In this document: positions 1 through 5,541 of the stretch, one piece after another
Numbering within the stretch: the stretch's first letter is position 1
Layout of the letters: every line of letters starts with the position of its first letter
Assembly: GCA_945788655.1 (NCBI GenBank)
Contig: CALZMV010000067.1
Coordinates: 1 to 7,238, forward strand
DNA from: an uncultured Clostridia bacterium
GTDB lineage: Bacteria; Bacillota; Clostridia; Peptostreptococcales; Anaerovoracaceae
Reading direction: 5' to 3'
DNA length: 7,238 nt
The notes under the pieces: model-generated
Told to the model about the DNA's origin: nothing
Database searches by the model: none
The model's input: only the letters and a program-made list of their open reading frames with translations
Translations under genes and position numbers: made by a program

Positions 1-10
1 GGGAGGCCTA

Positions 11-784
11 ATGAATTTCGAGTATTTTTGGATATATGAAGCACTTATCGAAGAAAGACAGCTTGATATAGGATTTGATTTATACTGCATGGGACATATA
101 ATATGGTTAGTTGCAACTGTACTGGCGGCAATAGTTGGGAGTAATATTTATATCAAGCAAAAGGAAAGAAATAAGGAAATAATTAAAAAAATTTTTGCAA
201 TTACACTTCTTCTTTCGGAAATAATAAAAGATGTGGTAGTGCTGATAATAGGTGCGCCTATGATAGATTATCTTCCGCTTCATTTATGCAGTTTTGCTAT
301 TTTTGGTCTGATGTTTGATGCATTTGGAATAAAAAGAAAAATTACAACTCAGATGATAGCCTTTGGGTTCTTTCCGGGTGCAGTTGCAGCGCTGCTGTTT
401 TGTAACTGGACGTGTTATCCATTCATGAACTTTATGTGTATACATAGTTTTACATTCCATGCATGGATTGTGATTTATTTTGTAATGCTTTATAGAGCAG
501 GTGAAATAAGACCGGAATACAAAGGCATCTGGAACACAACCAAGGTGTTGATTGTTGTTGCTATTCCGGTTGTGATATTTAACCGAATATTCGACACAAA
601 CTATTTATTTCTTAATGAGGCTTCAGAGGGTTCACCCCTTGTAGCTGTTTGGAATATATTTGGCACAAGATTTGGTTTGCCGGGGTACATTGCCGGAGCA
701 ATATTGCTCGTAATTATAGTTTTCCACATATTATTTGTCGTTTATAATGCTCTAGAAAAGGTAAGTAATAAAAAGAGAGGTTAA
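11..784 (+). CDS. YwaF/TIGR02206-family integral membrane protein
   Basis: A 257-residue polytopic membrane protein with about seven hydrophobic spans (roughly residues 23-48, 59-81, 88-104, 113-131, 145-161, 175-191 and 222-246). The LPLHLC segment at residues 88-93 and the early MGHIIWL stretch are typical of the YwaF/TIGR02206 family of conserved bacterial membrane proteins. Family knowledge: YwaF is distantly related to eukaryotic TMEM164, reported to be a membrane acyltransferase that uses a conserved Cys and His. Here Cys93 and His150 (or His145) are candidate equivalents, but this is inference. The start is preceded by GGAGG at 2-6, only 4 nt from the ATG, and no other in-frame ATG fits before the first span. 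It is the first complete gene of a six-gene operon, with a 2-nt gap to the next. Any promoter lies outside the window. The family assignment is fairly secure; the function is unknown. Confidence 0.8.
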   Translation: MNFEYFWIYEALIEERQLDIGFDLYCMGHIIWLVATVLAAIVGSNIYIKQKERNKEIIKKIFAITLLLSEIIKDVVVLIIGAPMIDYLPLHLCSFAIFGLMFDAFGIKRKITTQMIAFGFFPGAVAALLFCNWTCYPFMNFMCIHSFTFHAWIVIYFVMLYRAGEIRPEYKGIWNTTKVLIVVAIPVVIFNRIFDTNYLFLNEASEGSPLVAVWNIFGTRFGLPGYIAGAILLVIIVFHILFVVYNALEKVSNKKRG

Positions 785-786
785 AG

Positions 787-1503
787 ATGAGATTTTTCAA
801 AAGGGAAGAACGTTCTATGAGACCAAAGATATGTTTGTCTTTAAATTGCAGAACTATTGAAGATTTAATTGAAGAACTAGAAGAGTTTAAAGAATATGCT
901 GAAGTAATCGAGTGGTGTGTTGATAAAACAGAAGGGGCAGACCAGTATTCAGAAGAAGAGTTTGTTCACAAGCTGTTGATGGTTAAGAGCTTTTGCGATA
1001 GAAAACCACTTATTATTGACTACAAAGGCAATGAAGAAATTGGAAACAGAATACAGAGATGGGCAATGGGGCATGCAGACATTATTGATATAGATGCAGA
1101 CAATACTCAGATTCATCAGATGGTAAAAGAAGCAAAGAAAAAGAAAACAAAAACTTTAATATCTTACCATGTCTTTGACCATATGATGTCAAAGGATGAA
1201 ATCGCTACTCAGCTGTTAAGAATGGAAAAAACAAAAGGCGACATATTAAAGGTTGCCTGCTTTGCAGAAAAAGAAATAGACACATATGAAGTCTTAGAAG
1301 CTGCATCAGCATATACCAAGTTGAGTAAACACAAACCTATTGTAGCCATCGCAATGGGAGAAGAAGGACAGGTAAGCAGAATCTGTGCAGGAGAGTTCGG
1401 TTCAATTATGACCTATGCATGCGGCAAAGAAGCTACGGCGCCTGGACAGTTTAATGCAAGAGACTTAAGCAGATATTTAGATAAGTATTACAAAGGAAAA
1501 TAA
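787..1503 (+). CDS. Divergent type I 3-dehydroquinate dehydratase homologue (AroD-like)
   Basis: A 238-residue protein of the class I dehydroquinase (TIM barrel) family, whose standard role is dehydration of 3-dehydroquinate to 3-dehydroshikimate through a lysine Schiff base. Visible signatures are PKICLSL (13-19), IEWCVD (41-46), ISYH (125-128), ILKVA (153-157), AMGEEGQVSRI (189-199) and TAPGQ (217-221). Compared with the Salmonella enzyme as I recall its numbering, Schiff-base Lys170 is Lys155, His143 is His128, Glu86 is Glu84, Arg213 is Arg198, Gln236 is Gln221 and Glu46 is Glu42, with identical spacing from His128 onward. Two substrate-binding arginines differ: Arg48 is Cys44 and Arg82 is Lys80. 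Ser232 is Thr217. The activity or substrate may therefore be altered. The start at 787 has GAGAGG at 775-780. An alternative ATG at 817, beginning just before the conserved PKI, has AAGGGA at 801-806. It sits 3 nt before ecfA1 with no other aromatic-pathway gene in view. Confidence 0.82.
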   Translation: MRFFKREERSMRPKICLSLNCRTIEDLIEELEEFKEYAEVIEWCVDKTEGADQYSEEEFVHKLLMVKSFCDRKPLIIDYKGNEEIGNRIQRWAMGHADIIDIDADNTQIHQMVKEAKKKKTKTLISYHVFDHMMSKDEIATQLLRMEKTKGDILKVACFAEKEIDTYEVLEAASAYTKLSKHKPIVAIAMGEEGQVSRICAGEFGSIMTYACGKEATAPGQFNARDLSRYLDKYYKGK

Positions 1504-1506
1504 ATA

Positions 1507-2346
1507 ATGAATTCAATTATTAAAATTGAAAATTTAATATTTGAGTATACAAAGGAAAACACAGACGAGGGCATAAGAGCTATCAACGATGTAAGCCTTG
1601 ATATTGAAAGAGGCAGTTTTACAGCCATTCTAGGTAAAAATGGATCGGGAAAATCAACTTTGGCAAAGAATCTTAACAGCTTACTTGTACCAACAAGCGG
1701 TGTGATTTATGTTAACGGTTTCGATACAGCCGATGATGAACACATATGGGACGTTAGACAGTCAGCAGGGATGGTGTTTCAAAATCCAGACAACCAACTG
1801 GTTTCAGCCGTTGTTGAAGATGACATCGCCTTTGGGCCTGAAAACCTTGGAATAGATCCTGCAGAAATTCGAAAAAGAGTGGATAAAGCTCTTGAAGACG
1901 TCAATATGGGAAAGTTCAGGGATAAACCGCCACACCTTCTCTCAGGGGGACAGAAACAGAGAATTGCCATTGCAGGTGTGGTTGCAATGAAACCTGAGTG
2001 CATCATCTTTGACGAACCTACTGCAATGCTTGACCCAAAAGGCAGAAGCGAAATAATGTCAATAATAAAAGAACTGCACGATGAAGGAATAACAGTCGTA
2101 CTGATTACGCATTTTATGGAGGAGGCTGCATGCGCTGAAAGAGTAATTGTCATGCACGAAGGCGAAGTTATTCTGGATGGTAAACCTCAGGAAGTGTTTT
2201 CACATGAGGAGGAACTGCGTGAAGTAAACCTAGATGTGCCGCTTACCATTGAACTTGCAACAAAGCTCAGGGAAGAGGGCATAGAAGTGCCTCGGAATAT
2301 TATTGAAATGGAAGAAATGGTTGAGTATCTATGTCAATACAAGTAA
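1507..2346 (+). CDS. ecfA1: ECF transporter ATPase subunit EcfA1
   Basis: A 279-residue ABC ATPase, one of two nucleotide-binding subunits of the energy-coupling factor module that powers vitamin and metal uptake at the inner face of the membrane. Motifs are complete: Walker A GKNGSGKST at 43-51, Q-loop Gln92 within FQNPDNQ, signature LSGGQ at 145-149, Walker B CIIFDE at 165-170 with catalytic Glu170, D-loop after PTAMLD, and switch His202. The FQNPDNQ form of the Q-loop and the C-terminal segment around VFSHEEELREVNLDVP (230-245) are characteristic of ECF ATPases rather than ABC importers in general. AAGGA at 1493-1497 lies 9 nt before the start. The gene follows the AroD-like gene by 3 nt and overlaps ecfA2 by 16 nt, which suggests translational coupling and stoichiometric synthesis. 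A1 versus A2 is assigned by gene order and the Walker A variant. Confidence 0.95.
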   Translation: MNSIIKIENLIFEYTKENTDEGIRAINDVSLDIERGSFTAILGKNGSGKSTLAKNLNSLLVPTSGVIYVNGFDTADDEHIWDVRQSAGMVFQNPDNQLVSAVVEDDIAFGPENLGIDPAEIRKRVDKALEDVNMGKFRDKPPHLLSGGQKQRIAIAGVVAMKPECIIFDEPTAMLDPKGRSEIMSIIKELHDEGITVVLITHFMEEAACAERVIVMHEGEVILDGKPQEVFSHEEELREVNLDVPLTIELATKLREEGIEVPRNIIEMEEMVEYLCQYK

Positions 2347-3194
2347 AAAATTTAAAACACATATATGAAAAAGGAATGCCAACTGAATCTATTGCTTTAG
2401 AAAACATTTCGTTTTCCGTTGAGGATGGAGAATTTTTAGGAATAATCGGACATACCGGCTCAGGAAAATCAACTCTGCTGCAGCATTTAAATGGTTTGCT
2501 CAAACCATCGGAAGGCACAATTGTTATCGGAGGAATTGATATTACAGCTGATGGTGTTTCAATGGTGGAAATAAGAAAGAAAATCGGATTGGTTTTCCAA
2601 TATCCTGAATATCAACTTTTCGAGGAAACCGTTGCGAAGGATGTAGCTTTTGGGCCTAAAAATTTAGGCTTGCCAGAAGAAGAAATCGAAGAAAGAGTCA
2701 AGGAAGCCATAGAGCTGGTTGGACTTGACTATGAGAATATTAAAGACAGATCTCCTTTTGAACTGTCAGGCGGGCAGAAGAGAAGGGTAGCTATTGCAGG
2801 CGTTGTTGCCATGAGACCTGAAGTGCTCATACTTGACGAACCTACAGCGGGACTTGACCCAAAAGCACATAAAGACGTTTTGGACATGGTTGAGGAAGTT
2901 CACGCAAAGACTGGAAATATAACCATACTGGTATCCCATAATATGGCAGACATAGCCAGATTGTCTGACAAGGTGCTTGTCATTGACAATGGGCATCTGG
3001 TAACCATGGGAACACCAAAGGAAGTGTTTTCTCACAGAGATAAATTGAGCGAAGTGGGACTTGATTTGCCGCCAATTACTAATCTGACAGAAATGTTAAG
3101 AACAAGAGGAATGGACATTGAAGAAACGATTCTGACGGTAGATGAAGCGGCAAAGCAGATTGCACAATATTTGAAAAGCAAAGGAAATAACTGA
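2331..3194 (+). CDS. ecfA2: ECF transporter ATPase subunit EcfA2
   Basis: A 287-residue ABC ATPase expected to form a heterodimer with EcfA1 and to dock on the coupling helices of EcfT. Walker A GHTGSGKST is at 40-48; the HTGSGKST form is typical of the second ATPase in Firmicutes ECF modules. Q-loop Gln90 lies in FQYPEYQ, LSGGQ at 145-149, Walker B VLILDE at 165-170 and switch His203. The C-terminal VFSHRDKLSEVGLDLP segment (232-247) parallels that of EcfA1. The ATG lies 16 nt inside the end of ecfA1, and upstream sequence has no strong Shine-Dalgarno, only purines such as GAAGAAATGG at 2311-2320, so translation probably depends on ribosomes finishing ecfA1. Its stop overlaps the ecfT start by one base (TGATG). 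All catalytic motifs are intact. Confidence 0.95.
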   Translation: MSIQVKNLKHIYEKGMPTESIALENISFSVEDGEFLGIIGHTGSGKSTLLQHLNGLLKPSEGTIVIGGIDITADGVSMVEIRKKIGLVFQYPEYQLFEETVAKDVAFGPKNLGLPEEEIEERVKEAIELVGLDYENIKDRSPFELSGGQKRRVAIAGVVAMRPEVLILDEPTAGLDPKAHKDVLDMVEEVHAKTGNITILVSHNMADIARLSDKVLVIDNGHLVTMGTPKEVFSHRDKLSEVGLDLPPITNLTEMLRTRGMDIEETILTVDEAAKQIAQYLKSKGNN

Positions 3195-3994
3195 TGTTAA
3201 GAGATATAACACTGGGGCAATACTATCCCGGAAAATCCTGCATACACAGACTTGATGCAAGGATAAAAATAATAGCGACACTTATGTTCATTGTGGAGCT
3301 GTTTATAGTGGACAACTTCATAGGCTTTTTAGTTGCAGCTATCGCTCTGGGCGTAGTGATTGCAGTATCGAAGGTTCCGGTGGGTTATATCATAAGAGGT
3401 CTAAAGCCAATTATGGTAATTCTTATTTTTACCTTTGCACTTAACATGTTCATGGTGGACGGAAGAATACTGTGGCAGTGGGGATTCCTGAAGATAACTG
3501 CAGAAGGCCTCGAAATTGCTGTATTTATGGCTATAAGACTCATTCTTCTTTTGATGGGCTCGTCTATGCTTACCCTGTGCACAAGACCAATTGCGCTTAC
3601 GGATGGAATAGAAAGGTTGCTTTCGCCTTTTGAAAAAGTTGGATTGCCTGCACACGATATTGCTATGATGATGACCATTGCTTTGAGATTTATACCTACT
3701 CTTCTCGAAGAAGCCGATAAGATAATGAAGGCTCAGCAGGCAAGAGGCGCGGACTTTGAAAGTGGTAACCTTATGCAACGAGCTAAAAGCCTGATTCCCA
3801 TACTAGTACCTTTGTTTGTAAGCTCCTTTAGAATTGCGCAGGAGCTGGCTATGGCTATGGAAGCAAGATGTTATAGGGGAGGAAAGAACAGGACAAGAAT
3901 GAATGAAATGAAACTTAGAAAGAGAGACTATATTGCAATAGTGTTCTTAATTGCATTTCTAGCAATAATCATCGTAGAATCAAGGTTATTATAA
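3194..3994 (+). CDS. ecfT: ECF transporter transmembrane subunit EcfT
   Basis: A 266-residue membrane protein, the scaffold that couples ATP hydrolysis by EcfA1/A2 to toppling of exchangeable substrate-binding S components. The N-terminus has the family hallmark TLGQYYPGKSCIHRLDARIK (residues 6-25; the usual form is LDPRTK). Hydrophobic spans lie near 26-58, 69-87, 106-127 and 244-262. The long cytoplasmic region contains the two coupling-helix motifs: QQARGAD with Ala183-Arg184-Gly185, and AMEARCYRGG with Ala224-Arg225-Cys226. The second triplet is ARC where ARG is the usual consensus; both essential arginines are present. Length is normal for the family. AAGGA at 3181-3185 lies 8 nt before the start, and the gene overlaps ecfA2 and trmB by one base each. 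No S component is encoded nearby, so this is probably a shared (group II) module serving S components encoded elsewhere. Confidence 0.94.
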   Translation: MLRDITLGQYYPGKSCIHRLDARIKIIATLMFIVELFIVDNFIGFLVAAIALGVVIAVSKVPVGYIIRGLKPIMVILIFTFALNMFMVDGRILWQWGFLKITAEGLEIAVFMAIRLILLLMGSSMLTLCTRPIALTDGIERLLSPFEKVGLPAHDIAMMMTIALRFIPTLLEEADKIMKAQQARGADFESGNLMQRAKSLIPILVPLFVSSFRIAQELAMAMEARCYRGGKNRTRMNEMKLRKRDYIAIVFLIAFLAIIIVESRLL

Positions 3995-4629
3995 TGAGAC
4001 AGAGAAATATAAAGAATCTAGAACAAAAAATAGAAATGAACTCCAGCTTCCTTATAAGAGATCCCAAGGATATGAAGGGAAGGTGGAATGAAGTGTTTGG
4101 AAATGATAATCCAATCTACCTTGAAATAGGGTGTGGAAAAGGGAAGTTCATATTGGATTATGCTGATAAAAACCCACAAAATAATTATATCGCAATAGAA
4201 GGACAGGAAAACGTTGCTTTAAGAGCACTAGAAAAAGCGGAGCAAGGCGGCATAAGTAATCTGAGGATATTTATGGATTATGTTCAGGATTTAAAAGACT
4301 ATTTTAACGAAGGTGAGCTTCAGGGGATATTCCTGAATTTCAGTGATCCATGGCCTAAGGCAAGACATGCTAAAAGAAGGCTTACCCACCATAAACGACT
4401 TAAAAACTATAAAGAAGTGCTAAAGAGCGATGGAACCATAGAATTCAAGACTGATAATGACGGCCTCTTTGATTTTTCATTAGAAGAAATCGAGGAAGCT
4501 GAGCTTCAGATAATTGAGAAAACCACAGACCTGCACGCAAGCGATTATGCTTCAAAGAATATTACTACAGAGTATGAAGATAAATTCAGAGCCGGTGGGA
4601 AAAATATTAATTACGTTAAATTCAGATAG
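3994..4629 (+). CDS. trmB: tRNA (guanine-N7-)-methyltransferase TrmB
   Basis: A 211-residue class I SAM-dependent methyltransferase that makes m7G46 in the variable loop of tRNAs; the length is normal for the bacterial enzyme. Motif I for SAM binding is EIGCGKG at 44-50, and the acidic residue that grips the SAM ribose is likely Glu69 in IAIEG. The family signature NFSDPWPKARHAKRRLT spans 115-131. EFKTDN (150-155) and the C-terminal TEYEDKF (192-198) complete the conserved set. The start overlaps the ecfT stop by one base (TAATG), with AAGG at 3982-3985, 8 nt upstream, as a modest ribosome binding site. It is the last gene of the operon and is followed directly by the hairpin at 4637-4697. 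The position next to ecfT is unusual, since ECF genes in Firmicutes are more often followed by truA. Confidence 0.96.
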   Translation: MRQRNIKNLEQKIEMNSSFLIRDPKDMKGRWNEVFGNDNPIYLEIGCGKGKFILDYADKNPQNNYIAIEGQENVALRALEKAEQGGISNLRIFMDYVQDLKDYFNEGELQGIFLNFSDPWPKARHAKRRLTHHKRLKNYKEVLKSDGTIEFKTDNDGLFDFSLEEIEEAELQIIEKTTDLHASDYASKNITTEYEDKFRAGGKNINYVKFR

Positions 4630-4636
4630 AAAAAAT

Positions 4637-4697
4637 AAAAAAGCGAACGTTAAGCCATACTTGAAAAACAGATGTGACTAGAAACGTTCGTTTTTTT
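4637..4697. terminator. Bidirectional intrinsic terminator between trmB and the spoIIQ-like gene
   Basis: A perfect 8-bp inverted repeat CGAACGTT (4644-4651) and AACGTTCG (4683-4690) is flanked by six A (4637-4642) on the left and seven T (4691-4697) on the right. Through one G-T wobble (4643/4691) the A and T tracts extend the stem to about 15 bp. The right T-tract can end transcription from trmB, and on the minus strand the A-tract becomes a T-tract for the convergent gene ending at 4723. The loop of 31 nt is larger than usual for an intrinsic terminator. Confidence 0.88.
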
Positions 4698-4722
4698 GTG
4701 CAGTTATTTTTGTAACTTGTAA

Positions 4723-5415
4723 CTAAAACTTAATATAGTCAGCAGGATTTACATAGGCCCCATCTTTTTGCATCTCAAAATGTAGATGTGCAGGTTCTGA
4801 TGACTCAAAAAGAGCTGAAGACCCAACTCCGCCTATTATCTGGCCTTTTTTGACTGTATCACCTGTTTCAACCATTTTTGCCTCGGAAAGATTTGAATAT
4901 ACGGAAACTAAACCGTTCCCGTGGGAAATCAAAATAGAATGACCATATCTGTCGTCTTGGTAAACTCCTGTTACAGTTCCTTCAGACACAGCCAATACCT
5001 GAGTATCATCAGGGACTTTAATGTCAACTCCGCAGTGGGTCATATACTGATCAAGTGTAACAGAATAAATAAGCTTATCCATTGAATAGGGGGTTGTTAT
5101 GGTGTATTTATCGCTATTTACAGGATTGATAAAAGATGTTTTATCTTTTGATGTATTCAGGCTGTCTATGGTTTGAGGCTTAACTACATCCAATGAAGAG
5201 TCAGAATCTGTAGTCGTGTCGACGGTTCCCTTGTTTTGCTTGGCATCATCTGCAGTTTTCGTATTCTCTGAAACTGGGACATTGGATGTATCCTTGTTTA
5301 GCTTATCAATATTAGCTTTAACTGTGAAAATTGAAGTGAGAGCTATAACGCAGAAGCATAACATCAATACAATAGCAACTTTGTCCTTTTCATTCTTTTT
5401 TTTCGTTTGACGCAT
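4723..5415 (-). CDS. spoIIQ: SpoIIQ-like membrane-anchored LytM/M23 domain protein
   Basis: A 230-residue protein with a basic N-terminus (MRQTKKKNEKDK), one membrane anchor (about 13-32), a polar Ser/Thr/Asp-rich linker (about 40-90) and a C-terminal M23 (LytM) domain (about 95-230). The zinc and catalytic residues are all present: His127 and Asp131 in HCGVD, His165 in SHGNG, and His210/His212 in HLHFE. Layout and size fit SpoIIQ, the forespore membrane protein that pairs with SpoIIIAH across the intermembrane space during engulfment. B. subtilis SpoIIQ lacks the first zinc His, while clostridial forms keep it. The start at 5415 is chosen because GGAGG (5423-5427) lies 7 nt upstream; ATGs at 5433 and 5448 are in frame, but the latter falls inside the predicted promoter. 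The sigma-F-type promoter supports the SpoIIQ call; a generic M23 envelope peptidase is the alternative. Confidence 0.8.
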   Translation of the reverse strand: MRQTKKKNEKDKVAIVLMLCFCVIALTSIFTVKANIDKLNKDTSNVPVSENTKTADDAKQNKGTVDTTTDSDSSLDVVKPQTIDSLNTSKDKTSFINPVNSDKYTITTPYSMDKLIYSVTLDQYMTHCGVDIKVPDDTQVLAVSEGTVTGVYQDDRYGHSILISHGNGLVSVYSNLSEAKMVETGDTVKKGQIIGGVGSSALFESSEPAHLHFEMQKDGAYVNPADYIKF

Positions 5416-5422
5416 AATATCA

Positions 5423-5427
5423 CCTCC
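5423..5427 (-). promoter_or_regulatory. Ribosome binding site that fixes the spoIIQ-like start
   Basis: On the minus strand GGAGG, continuing as GGAGGTGAT, is followed after 7 nt by the ATG at 5415-5413. This near-perfect Shine-Dalgarno rules against the two upstream in-frame ATGs at 5433 and 5448 and gives a 230-residue protein starting MRQTKKK. Confidence 0.85.
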
Positions 5428-5436
5428 AATCATGAA

Positions 5437-5466
5437 TAGTGTTTGCAAAAAATAATAAAATTATAC
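5437..5466 (-). promoter_or_regulatory. Candidate sigma-F (forespore) promoter of the spoIIQ-like gene
   Basis: On the minus strand GTATA (5466-5462) is followed by a 15-nt T-rich spacer and GCAAACACTA (5446-5437). The sigma-F consensus as known from B. subtilis is about GYWTA, 15-16 nt, GGNRANANTW. The -35 matches fully and the -10 differs only at its second base (C for G). Transcription would start near 5430, just ahead of the ribosome binding site. Sigma-G has a related consensus and could also read it. Confidence 0.65.
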
Positions 5467-5475
5467 AAAAGAAAC

Positions 5476-5504
5476 TTGTAATATTGAAAAGTTCATAATA
5501 TAAT
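5476..5504 (+). promoter_or_regulatory. Sigma-A promoter of the aminotransferase gene
   Basis: TTGTAA (5476-5481), a 17-nt spacer and a perfect TATAAT (5499-5504) form a near-consensus vegetative promoter. Transcription should begin around 5511, leaving a 5' leader of about 30 nt that contains the GGAGG of the aminotransferase. It points away from the sigma-F-like promoter, and the two -35 elements lie only 9 nt apart. Confidence 0.8.
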
Positions 5505-5523
5505 GATGTCTAAGATTTTTTTG

Positions 5524-5532
5524 AAGGAGGTG
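5524..5532 (+). promoter_or_regulatory. Ribosome binding site that fixes the aminotransferase start
   Basis: AAGGAGGTG, complementary to the 16S rRNA 3' end, lies 9 nt upstream of the ATG at 5542. The in-frame ATG at 5503 lies within the -10 box of the promoter, upstream of the likely transcription start, so it cannot be the main start. Confidence 0.8.
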
Positions 5533-5541
5533 CTGTTATTT

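Noticed and set aside
1779..2153. Open frame of 124 codons on the minus strand inside ecfA1
   Set aside because: It lies wholly within a well-supported ABC ATPase gene, its translation is Ser-rich without family motifs, and it has no convincing ribosome binding site.
3385..3778. Two overlapping minus-strand open frames inside ecfT
   Set aside because: They are antisense to a clear EcfT coding region, overlap each other in different frames and show no recognisable protein features.
5216..5410. Plus-strand 64-codon hydrophobic open frame opposite the SpoIIQ-like gene
   Set aside because: Its hydrophobic, Phe-rich end is simply the reverse complement of the Lys-rich N-terminus and anchor of the real gene; no promoter or ribosome binding site fits.
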